From: Chloroflexota bacterium
GTDB taxonomy: Bacteria > Chloroflexota > Dehalococcoidia > Tepidiformales > Tepidiformaceae
DNA: 64,000 nucleotides
NCBI GenBank assembly: GCA_026705605.1
Contig: JAPPAK010000001.1
Span: forward strand, 860,164 to 924,163
Direction of reading: 5' to 3'
How positions within the stretch are numbered: position 1 is the first letter of the stretch; each line of letters starts with the position of its first letter. The position numbers and the translations under genes were made by a program. Shown here in pieces: positions 8,005 through 16,259 of the stretch. Below the pieces are notes generated by a model. It had not been told where the DNA came from, made no database searches, and was given only the letters and a program-made list of their open reading frames with translations.

Positions 8005-9711
8005 CTAGGCCCCCCGCTCCCGAATCCTCCCCACGACCTCCCCCAGCGGTACGACCTCACGCTCCCCCGAGGCCCGGGCCTGGAGCTCGATGCCGCCCTG
8101 CCCGAGCGCGCGCGGACTCACGGTCAGCCGGACCGGCATGCCCAGCAGGTCCGCGTCCTTGAACTTCGCCCCCGGCGACTCGTCCCGGTCGTCCACGAGC
8201 GCTTCCAGCCCCGCCGCCTCCAGCGCCGCCTCCACCTCGCCCAGCGCCTCCTTCACCTCCGGCTTGTCGCCGCCGAGCACCACCACGTGCACGTCGAACG
8301 GCGCCAGGGTCGCCGGCCAGATGATGCCGTCCTCGTCGTGGTTCGCCTCGAGGACCGCCGCCAGCAGGCGGTCGACGCCGATGCCGTAGCAGCCCATCAC
8401 AGCGTGATGCCGCTCGCCCTCGTCGTCGAGGTAGCGGACGTCGAGCGCCTCGGCGTAGGTCGAGCCCAGCTTGAAGACGTGCCCGAGCTCCATGCCCGAC
8501 CGCACGTCCAGCGTGCCCTCGCAGCTGAGGCAGCGGTGCCCCCCTTCCGCCAGGGCGATGTCGTCCACGAGGGTTGCCGTCCAGTCCCGGCCGTAGTTCA
8601 CATTGAGCAGGTGTGCGTCCGGTTCGTTCGCCCCCCCGACCAGGTTCACCGCCTCCGTGGCGCTCGTGTCCGCCACCACCCGTAGCCCCTCCAGCCCCAC
8701 TGGCGAGGCGGACCCCGCCACGAGCCCGTGTCGCGCCACCGCGGCATCGTCCATGGGCTCGAGCTCGACCGCCTTGAGCAGGTTCCGCAGCTTCGTCTCG
8801 TTCACCTCGAGGTCGCCCCGGATGGCGACGAACACCGGCTCGCCGTCGGCGGCGTAGAACACGGCCTTCACGGTCTGCCGCTCCTCCACTCCGAGGAACG
8901 CCGCCAGGCTCGCGATCGTCCCCACCCCCGGCGTGTCCACGCGCTCGACCGGCGCGGGCTCGGCCGCGACCGGCGGTTCCGCCCGGAACGTGGCCTTCTC
9001 CGCATTCGCGGCGTAGCCGCACGAGGAGCACAGCAGCACCTCGTCCTCGCCGTTCTCGTTCAGGTAGATGAACTCCTGGCTGTCCTTCCCCCCGATCGCC
9101 CCCGAGTCCGCCTCGACCGGCACCGCGGGCACTTCCGCCCGCGCGAAGATGCGCGCGTAGGCGTCGAACATCGCCCGGTACGACTCGTCCAGCGTCTCCC
9201 AGTCCGGGTCGAAGCTGTAGGCGTCCTTCATGCAGAACTCCCGCAGCCGGATCAGCCCGCCTCGGGGACGCGGCTCGTCCCGGAACTTCTGCTGGAACTG
9301 GTAGAGCGTCACGGGCAGGTCGCGGTAGCTCTGCACCTGCGAGGCCGCCAGCGCGCTGACCGCCTCCTCGTGCGTGGGCGCGAGCACGAAGTCCCGCTCC
9401 CGCCGGTCCGAGACGCGGTAGAGCACGTCCCCGAAGATCTCGTTGCGTCCCGACTGCTCCCACAGCTCGACCGGCTGCAGCGCCGGCAGCCGCAGCTCCT
9501 GCGCGCCTGCCCGGTTCATCTCCTCGCGGACCAGCTCCTCCACGCGGCGCATCGCGCGCCACCCCAGGGGGGTGAAGCAGTAGAGCCCCGCTGCCAGCGG
9601 CATCACGAGGCCCGCGCGCAGCAGCAGCCGGTGGCTCGGCAGCTCCGCCTCGGCGGGCGCTTCCCGCAGCGTCTTCAGAAAGTAGCGACTCATCCGCGTC
9701 GATACGGCCAT
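8005..9711 (-). CDS. proS: Prolyl-tRNA synthetase (bacterial type)
   Basis: Class II synthetase of 568 residues, charging tRNA-Pro. Motif 2 is seen in YQFQQKFRDEPRPRGGLIRLREF and the bacterial editing (INS) domain lies between about residues 225 and 400; the C-terminal anticodon-binding domain begins with FDVHVV and contains DDRDESPGAKFKDADLLG. The ATG at 9711 has GGAGAG upstream; a second Met six codons later is also possible. It reads leftward after dtd and the zinc-ribbon gene. Confidence 0.95.
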   Translation of the reverse strand: MAVSTRMSRYFLKTLREAPAEAELPSHRLLLRAGLVMPLAAGLYCFTPLGWRAMRRVEELVREEMNRAGAQELRLPALQPVELWEQSGRNEIFGDVLYRVSDRRERDFVLAPTHEEAVSALAASQVQSYRDLPVTLYQFQQKFRDEPRPRGGLIRLREFCMKDAYSFDPDWETLDESYRAMFDAYARIFARAEVPAVPVEADSGAIGGKDSQEFIYLNENGEDEVLLCSSCGYAANAEKATFRAEPPVAAEPAPVERVDTPGVGTIASLAAFLGVEERQTVKAVFYAADGEPVFVAIRGDLEVNETKLRNLLKAVELEPMDDAAVARHGLVAGSASPVGLEGLRVVADTSATEAVNLVGGANEPDAHLLNVNYGRDWTATLVDDIALAEGGHRCLSCEGTLDVRSGMELGHVFKLGSTYAEALDVRYLDDEGERHHAVMGCYGIGVDRLLAAVLEANHDEDGIIWPATLAPFDVHVVVLGGDKPEVKEALGEVEAALEAAGLEALVDDRDESPGAKFKDADLLGMPVRLTVSPRALGQGGIELQARASGEREVVPLGEVVGRIRERGA

Positions 9712-9741
9712 AGACCTACTCTCCCCGCCCCATCGCTCCGG

Positions 9742-10206
9742 TCAAGCGCGGCGCGGGCGCTCCAGGTCGGCGCTATCGATGAACAGCGTGACCGGCCCGT
9801 CGTTCACGCTCTCGACCTCCATGTGCGTACCGAAGCGTCCCCGCTCGCATCGCACCCCCTCCCCCTCGACCGTCGAGCAGAAGCGCTCGTAGAGCGCCTC
9901 CGCCCGCTCCGGCTCCGCTGCCTCCGTGAACGACGGCCGCCGCCCCTTCCGCACGTTGCTGTAGAGGGTGAACTGGCTGACGCACAGCATGGCCCCGCCC
10001 ACGGCCGCCAGGTCCAGGTTCATCTTCCCGTCGGGGTCCTCGAACACGCGCAGCCCCGCGACCTTGCGCGCGAGCGCATCCGCAACCGCTCCGTCGTCGC
10101 TGTGGGTGACGCCCAGCAGCACCAGGAAGCCGTTCTCGATGGCGCCGGTGGCCTCGCCGTCCACGCGCACGCTCGCACGGCTCACGCGCTGCACGAGGGC
10201 CCGCAC
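9742..10206 (-). CDS. dtd: D-aminoacyl-tRNA deacylase
   Basis: A 154-residue DTD that removes D-amino acids (and Gly from tRNA-Ala) from mischarged tRNA. Hallmarks are MRALVQRVSRASV at the N terminus, the active-site SQFTLY segment and VNDGPVT near the C terminus, where most relatives have NxGPVT. It sits 30 bases upstream of proS on the same strand, a sensible quality-control pairing. Confidence 0.93.
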   Translation of the reverse strand: MRALVQRVSRASVRVDGEATGAIENGFLVLLGVTHSDDGAVADALARKVAGLRVFEDPDGKMNLDLAAVGGAMLCVSQFTLYSNVRKGRRPSFTEAAEPERAEALYERFCSTVEGEGVRCERGRFGTHMEVESVNDGPVTLFIDSADLERPRRA

Positions 10207-10212
10207 GCGGTG

Positions 10213-10512
10213 CTAGTCCTTCGAGGAGGAACTGCTGGACTTCGCGCTCTTGCCCTTGCTCTTGCTGTCGCTCTTGCCGGAGTCGCTGGGCAGGCTCATC
10301 GTCTTCTCGCTCGAGCTGGTGCTCTTCTCCGACTTGCGGCTGTCGTTCACGTAGAAGCCGCTGCCCTTGAAGACGACCGTGGGCGCGTGCAGCACGCGCG
10401 TCGCCGTGCCCTCGTCGCAGCGCTGACAGGGGTGGCTGCTGGGCGCGTCGAATCCCTCGCGCAGGTCGTATCTGCGCTTGCAGGTTTCGCAGTGGTACTC
10501 GTAGGTGGGCAC
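10213..10512 (-). CDS. FmdB-type zinc-ribbon protein with Ser/Lys-rich tail
   Basis: A 99-residue protein. The N-terminal half matches the FmdB/CxxC_CXXC_SSSS regulatory family: MPTYEYHCETC, a second cysteine pair CQRC about 20 residues later, and the family's KGSGFYVND segment. The last 40 residues are almost only Ser, Lys, Asp and Gly and are probably disordered. It starts the leftward zinc ribbon-dtd-proS set, six bases from dtd. Function of the family is not established. Confidence 0.85.
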   Translation of the reverse strand: MPTYEYHCETCKRRYDLREGFDAPSSHPCQRCDEGTATRVLHAPTVVFKGSGFYVNDSRKSEKSTSSSEKTMSLPSDSGKSDSKSKGKSAKSSSSSSKD

Positions 10513-10615
10513 GGGAGTCCGTCCAGGCTGAGCGGAAGTCTGCTCCGGCAGTTTAGCACTCTCCGGTGGTGACTGCTAACTCCGGCTCCGCCCATCCCCT
10601 ACTACAATCGAACGA

Positions 10616-10704
<89 letters not shown>

Positions 10705-10729
10705 TGTCTTGCTTACACCGCACTCAATT

Positions 10730-10747
10730 CCCGCCCCGTAGAATCCG
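10730..10747 (+). promoter_or_regulatory. Likely -10 region of the first selenoprotein gene
   Basis: CCCGCCCCGTAGAATCCG contains a TAGAAT box (10739-10744) placed 33 bases before the ATG at 10778. The identical 18 bases recur before the second selenoprotein gene (11844-11861), although flanking bases differ, which marks them as a conserved control element. A clear -35 is not visible. Confidence 0.5.
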
Positions 10748-10777
10748 AGCTGGCTGCTGTCTCTGGAGTTATTGCTC

Positions 10778-11818
10778 ATGCCTACACTGACCCTCCTGCA
10801 CGATGGCCGCGTAGACGAAATCGCCGTCGCCGACCTTGCCCGCCCCACCATCTCCCCCGAACAGGTCGAGAGCCTGCTCGGCTGGGAGTTGAAGCCCGAA
10901 GGTCTCTGCCAGGGCTACATGTGCATCCCCGTGGACCAGGACGACCTCGTTCGCGAGGACGGCCTCGACCTTCGCGTGCTCGCCGATGCCCTCCAGCGGC
11001 CCCTCGTCACCGAAGAGAAGCACGCCGTGGCCTCTCTTGGCGCCTCGCACCACGACCGGGCCGAGGCCCTCGATTCCCTCGATGCTCCCGACTTCACCCT
11101 CCCCGACCTCGCTGGCAATCTCCACTCCCTCAGCGACGAGCGCGGCAAGAAAGTGCTGCTCGTCGCCTACGCCTCCTGGTGAGGCTGCCGCTACGACCTG
11201 CCGGTCTGGCAGTCCTTGTATGAAGAGCTTGCGGATGAGGGCTTCACTGTCATCACGGTTGGCATTGAGCGGTCGCCTGAGGACGCCCGGCCCTGGATCG
11301 AAAAGGCCAGGCCTCAGCATCCCAGCCTGATCGACATCGAGCACCTCGTGCCCGACCTCTACGGCATGATCAACGTTCCCACCGTCGTCTGGATCGACGA
11401 AGAGGGTCGCATCGCCCGCCCCAACGACGCCTCCTTTGCGTCCAACCGGTTCAAGCTGTTGACGGGCCTGGATTCCAAGCGCCACCTCAGAAGGCTGCGC
11501 GCCTGGGTACGCGGTGACGCCCCCGCCCTCACGCCGTCCGAGGTCCGCAAGCACCAGGACCTCCCGACCGCCGTCGAGCAGGAGGCGCGGGCCGAGTTCA
11601 CGCTCGCGTGGTGGCTCTCCCGCGAAGGCCACGACGACGACGCCGAGCGCCACTACGAGCGCGCCGGTGAGCTCGCCCCGCACGACATCACCATCCGGCG
11701 CGGCTCGATGCGCACCCGCGGCCTCAACCCCATGGGCTTCGCCTTCCTGAAGATCGCGATCAAGAGCGCTTTGACGCGCACTCCCCTGTACCGCCGGATC
11801 GAGGACAGCCCTGCGTAG
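10778..11818 (+). CDS. Thioredoxin-fold (redoxin/TlpA-like) selenoprotein, first copy; in-frame UGA read as Sec
   Basis: A 346-residue product if the TGA at 11180-11182 is read through as residue 135. The frame continues without change and gives VAYASW-U-GCRYDLPVWQ, where U takes the place of the first Cys of a thioredoxin/TlpA active site (ASWCxxC), here shortened to a Sec-Gly-Cys motif. A cis-Pro segment (INVPTVVWIDEEGRI) follows about 75 residues later, as expected of the fold. An N-terminal domain of about 100 residues carries a second Cys pair (C44, C49 in EGLCQGYMC), and the C-terminal 90 residues look helical. ATG 10778 has TGGAG at 10764-10768 upstream. A paralogue with UGA at the same codon lies next door. 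Function: probably a periplasmic or cytoplasmic thiol/peroxide redox enzyme; no signal peptide is seen, so cytoplasm is likelier. Selenium use is inferred; a gene caller would split it into two ORFs. Confidence 0.85.
11195..11214 (+). promoter_or_regulatory. SECIS-like hairpin, first selenoprotein gene
   Basis: Twenty bases after the UGA begins a GGUCU loop (11203-11207) closed by CUGCC/GGCAG, extended by GA/UC with one bulged C on the 5' side. Position, stem size, 5' bulge and the GGUCU loop resemble the E. coli fdhF SECIS recognised by SelB. Confidence 0.7.
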
Positions 11819-11843
11819 CCCCCGGGCACACCCGCCCCCTTCA

Positions 11844-11861
11844 CCCGCCCCGTAGAATCCG
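11844..11861 (+). promoter_or_regulatory. Likely -10 region of the second selenoprotein gene
   Basis: Same 18 bases as at 10730-10747, with TAGAAT at 11853-11858, 31 bases before the ATG. It lies 25 bases after the stop of the first copy, so the second gene may have its own promoter. Confidence 0.5.
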
Positions 11862-11889
11862 CTTCACCTGCCATTCTCGGGAGCCATCC

Positions 11890-12930
11890 ATGTCCGCCAC
11901 CCTGACCCTGCTGCACGACGGCCGCAGCGACGAAGTCGCTGTCGCCGACCCCGCCCGCCCGGCCATCCCCGCCGACGCCCTTGAGGCGACGCTCGGCTGG
12001 GCCCTGCAGCCCGAAGGGCTCTGCCAGGGCCCGATGTGCGTGCCCGTCGATCAGGACGCACTCGTCGGTGATGACGGCATCGACCTCGGCGTGTTCGCCG
12101 ATGCCCTCCAACGCCCGCTTGTGACCGACGAGAAGCATGCCGTCGCCGCACTGGGCGCCTCTCACCATGACCGCGGGGAGGCCCTCGCCTCGTTGCAGGC
12201 GCCCGACTTCACCCTCCCCGACCTCGACGGGAACCCGCACTCCCTGAGCGGCCAGCGCGGCAAGAAGGTCCTGCTCGTCGCCTACGCCTCCTGGTGAGGC
12301 TGCCGCTACGACCTGCCGGTCTGGCAGTCCGTCTACGACGAGCTCAAGGACGACGGCTTCACCGTCATCACGGTCGCGATCGAGCGTTCCGCCGAGGATG
12401 CCCGCCCCTGGATTGAGGCCGCCAACGCCGAGCACCCCAGCCTCATCGATACCGAGCACCTGGTCCCGGACCTCTACGGCATGATCAATGTGCCGACCAT
12501 CCTCTGGATCGACGAGGAAGGCCGCATCGCGCGTCCCAACGACGTCGCCTTCGGGTCCAACGATTTCAAGGAGATGACGGGCATCGACTCCGAGCTCCAT
12601 CTCGAGCGGCTGCGCGCCTGGGTGCGGGGCGAGGGCCCCGCCATGACTCCCGAGGAGACGCGTGCCGCGCAGACGCTCCCCACGGCCGCCGAGCAGGAGG
12701 CCCGCGCCGAGTTCACGCTCGCCTGGTGGCTCTCGCAGCGGGGCCACGCCGAGGACGCAGAGCCCCACTACGTGCGCGCCGGCGAGCTCGCGCCCCACGA
12801 CTTCACCATCCGTCGCGGCACCATGCTCATCCGCGGCCTCGACCCCATGGGTGAGGACTTCATGAAGATCGTGAACGAGTGGACGGAGGCCGGGAACGCC
12901 TTCTACCGCCCCATTGAGGCCACCACGTGA
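11890..12930 (+). CDS. Thioredoxin-fold (redoxin/TlpA-like) selenoprotein, second copy; in-frame UGA read as Sec
   Basis: Tandem paralogue of the preceding gene, also 346 residues, homologous along its whole length. The UGA at 12295-12297 is codon 136 and yields the same VAYASW-U-GCRYDLPVWQ active site; C45 and C50 match the N-terminal Cys pair of the first copy. Divergence elsewhere (for example the loops after INVPT and the C-terminal tail) with unbroken downstream frame indicates selection on the full-length protein rather than decay. GGGAG at 11878-11882 precedes the ATG by seven bases. The stop overlaps the GTG of the downstream SDR (GTGA), so that enzyme is probably co-translated and may share its redox pathway. 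Confidence 0.85.
12310..12329 (+). promoter_or_regulatory. SECIS-like hairpin, second selenoprotein gene
   Basis: Identical to the hairpin in the first copy: GGUCU loop at 12318-12322, CUGCC/GGCAG stem, GA/UC extension with a bulged C, loop beginning 20 bases after the UGA. Confidence 0.7.
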
Positions 12931-13727
12931 GCGACCTCGAAGGCACAACCGCGATCGTCACCGGAGCCGCCCACGGCATCGGCAACGGCATTGCCCGCGT
13001 CCTTGCGGGGAAGGGCGTCGCCCTCGCCCTGTGCGACATCGCCCCCGCCGTCCACGACCTCGCCGCCGAGCTCGAGGCGGACGGCGCCAGCGTCATGGCC
13101 GCCGACGCCGACGTCAGCGATCCAGCGGCCGTCCGCGCCTTCGTCGATGCTACCATCGAGCGCTTCGGGCGCATCCACACCATGGTCAGCAACGCCGGCA
13201 TCTGGCGCGCCACCTCCCCCCTCGACCCCTGGGAGAAGGCCGTCGACGACTTCGACGCGCTCATCGCGACGAACCTCAAGGGTGTGTTCCTCTGCGGGCG
13301 GGCCATCGCCGCTCACATGGCCGAGATGGGCGGCGGCAACATCGTCAACATCGCCACCGACCACATCTGTCCGCCACCCGGCTACAACACCGGAGGTGGC
13401 ACCCGCATGGACGTCTACGACGCCTCCAAGTGGGGCATCAATGGCCTAACGCAGGCGTGGTCGCGTGTCCTGGAGCCCCATGGCGTCCGCGTGAACGCCC
13501 TCTGCATGGACGCAACCGACTCGGAGATGATCCGGGGCGCCCTCGGCATGACGCCTCCGCAGGAGCTCCTCGACCGCTGGATGCGTCCCGAGCAGATCGC
13601 CGGCCTCCTCGTCGACCTCCTGGAAGAGGGCCCCGACGGCCGCACCGGCGAGAACATCGGTATCTGGCTCGACCACGAGATCGCCCTGCCGGCGCGCGTC
13701 GATCCCCTGCCGCACCGGTTCCAGTAG
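12927..13727 (+). CDS. Short-chain dehydrogenase/reductase
   Basis: A 266-residue classical SDR. It shows TGAAHGIG for NAD(P) binding near residue 12, the NAG motif in MVSNAGIW, and a YDASK catalytic Tyr-Lys pair. The usual catalytic Ser position reads NIATDH, so Thr may substitute. A Gly-rich insertion (PPPGYNTGGGTRMD) precedes the Tyr. The GTG start overlaps the stop of the second selenoprotein by four bases, so both are likely expressed together. Substrate unknown. Confidence 0.85.
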   Translation: MSDLEGTTAIVTGAAHGIGNGIARVLAGKGVALALCDIAPAVHDLAAELEADGASVMAADADVSDPAAVRAFVDATIERFGRIHTMVSNAGIWRATSPLDPWEKAVDDFDALIATNLKGVFLCGRAIAAHMAEMGGGNIVNIATDHICPPPGYNTGGGTRMDVYDASKWGINGLTQAWSRVLEPHGVRVNALCMDATDSEMIRGALGMTPPQELLDRWMRPEQIAGLLVDLLEEGPDGRTGENIGIWLDHEIALPARVDPLPHRFQ

Positions 13728-13736
13728 GCCCTCTGG

Positions 13737-14531
13737 CTACGGCCCCGACTGCCCCTCCGCCAGGGGTTTCGTGGGTGGAGGCGGCGCTTGCGTGCGCGCC
13801 TGCCGCCTTCGCCACCAGAGGTAGAGCCCGCTCAGGATGATGGCCGCAACCCACACCGCCACGATGACCAGCGTGATGCGCAGGTCGCGTCCGAGGCTGT
13901 CACCCGCGACCACGCCCACCGTGGTTGGCGTAAGCATGCCCAGGAAGCTGAAGAAGAAGAACCGCCAGAAACGCATCGCCGTCAGCCCCGCGAGGAAGCT
14001 GATCCAGTCGAAGTTCACGACAGGCAGCATGCGCGCCCAGAAGATAAGCCGCCCGCCCATTCGGACGGAGAGGGAGTCCATGTTGGCTGCCGCCTTGCTG
14101 CCCACCAGCTTCGGCAGGTGGCGCCGGCCCAGCCAGCGCGCCACCCAGAACGCCATCGCCGAGCCCCACATCATCCCGATCATCGAGTAGACCGTCCCCA
14201 GCACCGGCCCCCAGACGAGTCCCGCCGCGATGAAGATGGGCGCGTTCGGGACGGGCGCGAACAGCACCGAGAAGGCCATCACCGCCATGAACGCGATCGG
14301 CCCCCAGACGCCCCATTGCTCCACCCATTCCTGCAGGGGCTCGGGGTCGAACTGCAGCGAGATGTCGAAGACGTCGGCGAGGATGAAATAGGCTGCTACC
14401 AGCGCGAGGAACACCACCGCGATGCCTGCCAGCACGCGCGGCCGCAGCAGGATCGGTGTCTCCTCCCCTTCCGCAACGAAGTCCGTGATGGTGGGCTTGC
14501 GCAGGGTGCGCGCGGGGCCTTGCTCAGCCAT
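13737..14531 (-). CDS. VTT-domain (DedA/TVP38-like) membrane protein
   Basis: A 264-residue protein with about five to six membrane segments. The VTT-domain core is visible: GPIAFMAVMAFSVLFAPVPNAPIF, GLVWGPVLGTVYSMIG and a later FLGMLTPTTVGVVAGDSLG. Family members act in lipid scrambling or membrane homeostasis. The ATG at 14531 overlaps the stop of the upstream hydrolase by eight bases; a longer frame upstream would cover the hydrolase 3' end. It is the last gene of the long leftward operon that begins at rpsB. Confidence 0.8.
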   Translation of the reverse strand: MAEQGPARTLRKPTITDFVAEGEETPILLRPRVLAGIAVVFLALVAAYFILADVFDISLQFDPEPLQEWVEQWGVWGPIAFMAVMAFSVLFAPVPNAPIFIAAGLVWGPVLGTVYSMIGMMWGSAMAFWVARWLGRRHLPKLVGSKAAANMDSLSVRMGGRLIFWARMLPVVNFDWISFLAGLTAMRFWRFFFFSFLGMLTPTTVGVVAGDSLGRDLRITLVIVAVWVAAIILSGLYLWWRRRQARTQAPPPPTKPLAEGQSGP

Positions 14532-15399
14532 TCGAACGGTTCCCCGCCCGCTCCAGGTGTGCCAACAACAGCTCGTTGACCTGCTCCGGCGCATCCTGCT
14601 GCACGAAGTGCCCGGCCCCCGGGAGGTAGTGCAGGTCGAAGTCGTGCACGAACCGCTCCGTCCCGACCGTCAACTCCTTGCCGAGGGCCTCGTCCTCCTC
14701 GCCCCAGATCATCGTCGTCGGCGCCCCGATGATGGGCACGGGATCGGGGAGGGACTGGGGGTTGCGAAGGAGGGCGCGGTACCAGTTGATCCCGCCAGTG
14801 AGGCCGTGCTCTCGCCAGCTCTTTCGATAGAACGCCAGGTCCGCGCGGCGCTCTTCCCCGGCCGGGATTCCCCGGCACACCGAGCGTGCCAGTCGCCGGT
14901 AGCCATCGAAGGCCAACATCTGCTCGGGAAGCCAGGGCAGCTGGAAGAAAGCGATGTACCAGCTCCGCCGCAGCTGCGCGATGCTCCGCAGCCCCTCGCG
15001 AAAGAGCGCCGGGTGCGGGATATTCAGGATCGCGAGTGAGCGGAGGGCCTCCGGGTGATTCATGGCCAGCTGCCAGGCGATCGCTCCGCCCCAGTCGTGC
15101 CCCACGATGTGCGCGCTGCGCTCGCCCAGGGCCTCGATGAGCCCGAGTACATCCTGCTGCAGCGTCTCCGTGTCGTAGGGAGGGCGCGCCTCCGTCTCGT
15201 GGTAGCCCCGCAGGTCGGGGGCGATGACGTGGTAGTTCGGCGCCAGCGCCGCCAGCTGCTTCCGCCAGGAGTACCAGCACTCCGGGAAGCCGTGCAGGAA
15301 TACGACCGGCTCCCCCTCGCCGCTCTCCACATAATGCATGCGTAGCCCGTTCGCCACGACCTGGCGGTGCTGGGGCTCGAACGGTGCTTCGGGAGCCAT
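14524..15399 (-). CDS. Alpha/beta hydrolase, epoxide-hydrolase-like
   Basis: A 291-residue alpha/beta hydrolase. The oxyanion HGFPECWYSW motif, nucleophile elbow GHDWGG (Asp nucleophile, as in epoxide hydrolases and haloalkane dehalogenases) and the C-terminal GAGHFVQQDAP with the catalytic His are all present. A cap domain lies between them. Asp as nucleophile favours epoxide hydrolase or dehalogenase over esterase. It follows cdsA by 50 bases, in the position where dxr often stands in other bacteria. Confidence 0.87.
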   Translation of the reverse strand: MAPEAPFEPQHRQVVANGLRMHYVESGEGEPVVFLHGFPECWYSWRKQLAALAPNYHVIAPDLRGYHETEARPPYDTETLQQDVLGLIEALGERSAHIVGHDWGGAIAWQLAMNHPEALRSLAILNIPHPALFREGLRSIAQLRRSWYIAFFQLPWLPEQMLAFDGYRRLARSVCRGIPAGEERRADLAFYRKSWREHGLTGGINWYRALLRNPQSLPDPVPIIGAPTTMIWGEEDEALGKELTVGTERFVHDFDLHYLPGAGHFVQQDAPEQVNELLLAHLERAGNRSNG

Positions 15400-15449
15400 T
15401 GGTCCTATCTTAGGCGAGCGCCCGGAACGGGCAGGCCGGCGCGTTTCGG

Positions 15450-16259
15450 TCAGGTGAAGTTCGCGACCAGGAACACGACCGGCGCCACGAACACGACCGA
15501 GTCCAGCCGGTCGAGCAGGCCCCCGTGTCCCGGCAGCAAGCCCGAGGAGTCCTTGATGTCGGCCTTGCGCTTCATCCAGCTCTCCAGCAGGTCGCCTGCC
15601 TGCGCCGCCACGCCCAGCCCCACCCCCAGACCCACGATGGCGCCCACGGCCAATCCAAGGTCCATCCACGGCGAGAGCACGCCGACGGCCAGGACTCCCC
15701 CGCACACCCCTCCGACGGCGCCTTCCCACGTCTTCCGTGGGCTGATGGCAGGCCACAGCTTGTGCCGCCCGAGCAGGGATCCGGTGAAGTAGGCGCCTGT
15801 GTCGATCGTGAATGTCGTCAGCACCGTCAGCAGCACCCAGTCGCGGCCCTGGTCGAGATCCCGCGCGAGCACGATCGTTGAGAAGATGATGCCCGGGTAG
15901 ATGATCGCCCAGCCCATCACGCGCAGCGGTTTCCGTGGGCCGAAGGCGTTCGTGCGGCTGTACCCTGTGCCCAGGAAGAGGGCGGCGAGCAGCGCTCCCG
16001 CGATAAGGAAGCGTTCGTCCGCATGCACGCCGGCCACCACGATCGCCGGCCCCAGCAGGAAAGGACCGAGCTGCGCCACCTCCCGATAGGGCCGCGTGGG
16101 CATGAGCCAGGCGTGCGCGAACTCGATCGTGCCGCCCAGCGTGATCAACCCCGCCACGATGGCGAAGGGCCAGCCGCCCGCCCAGATGACCAGCAGCAGC
16201 AGGGGCACGCCCACCGCCGCCGTCGCCAGGCGAAGCGCGAGATTGCGGGGGATTCGCAC
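15450..16259 (-). CDS. cdsA: Phosphatidate cytidylyltransferase
   Basis: Makes CDP-diacylglycerol from CTP and phosphatidate in the membrane. The 269-residue protein has about seven to eight membrane helices and the C-terminal family signature: GDLLESWMKRKADIKDSSG, then LPGHGGLLDRLDS with the conserved acidic residues. It abuts uppS (one-base overlap), in the standard frr-uppS-cdsA order. Confidence 0.95.
   Translation of the reverse strand: MRIPRNLALRLATAAVGVPLLLLVIWAGGWPFAIVAGLITLGGTIEFAHAWLMPTRPYREVAQLGPFLLGPAIVVAGVHADERFLIAGALLAALFLGTGYSRTNAFGPRKPLRVMGWAIIYPGIIFSTIVLARDLDQGRDWVLLTVLTTFTIDTGAYFTGSLLGRHKLWPAISPRKTWEGAVGGVCGGVLAVGVLSPWMDLGLAVGAIVGLGVGLGVAAQAGDLLESWMKRKADIKDSSGLLPGHGGLLDRLDSVVFVAPVVFLVANFT

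Noticed and set aside
8005..9562. Second minus-strand ORF inside proS with Arg/Gly/Ala-rich product
   Set aside because: Low-complexity composition and complete overlap with proS mark it as a frame shadow.
10778..12930. The two UGA-containing genes as pseudogenes with premature stops
   Set aside because: The same codon in both copies, an intact downstream frame, a Cys-equivalent active-site position and a hairpin after each UGA make decay very unlikely.
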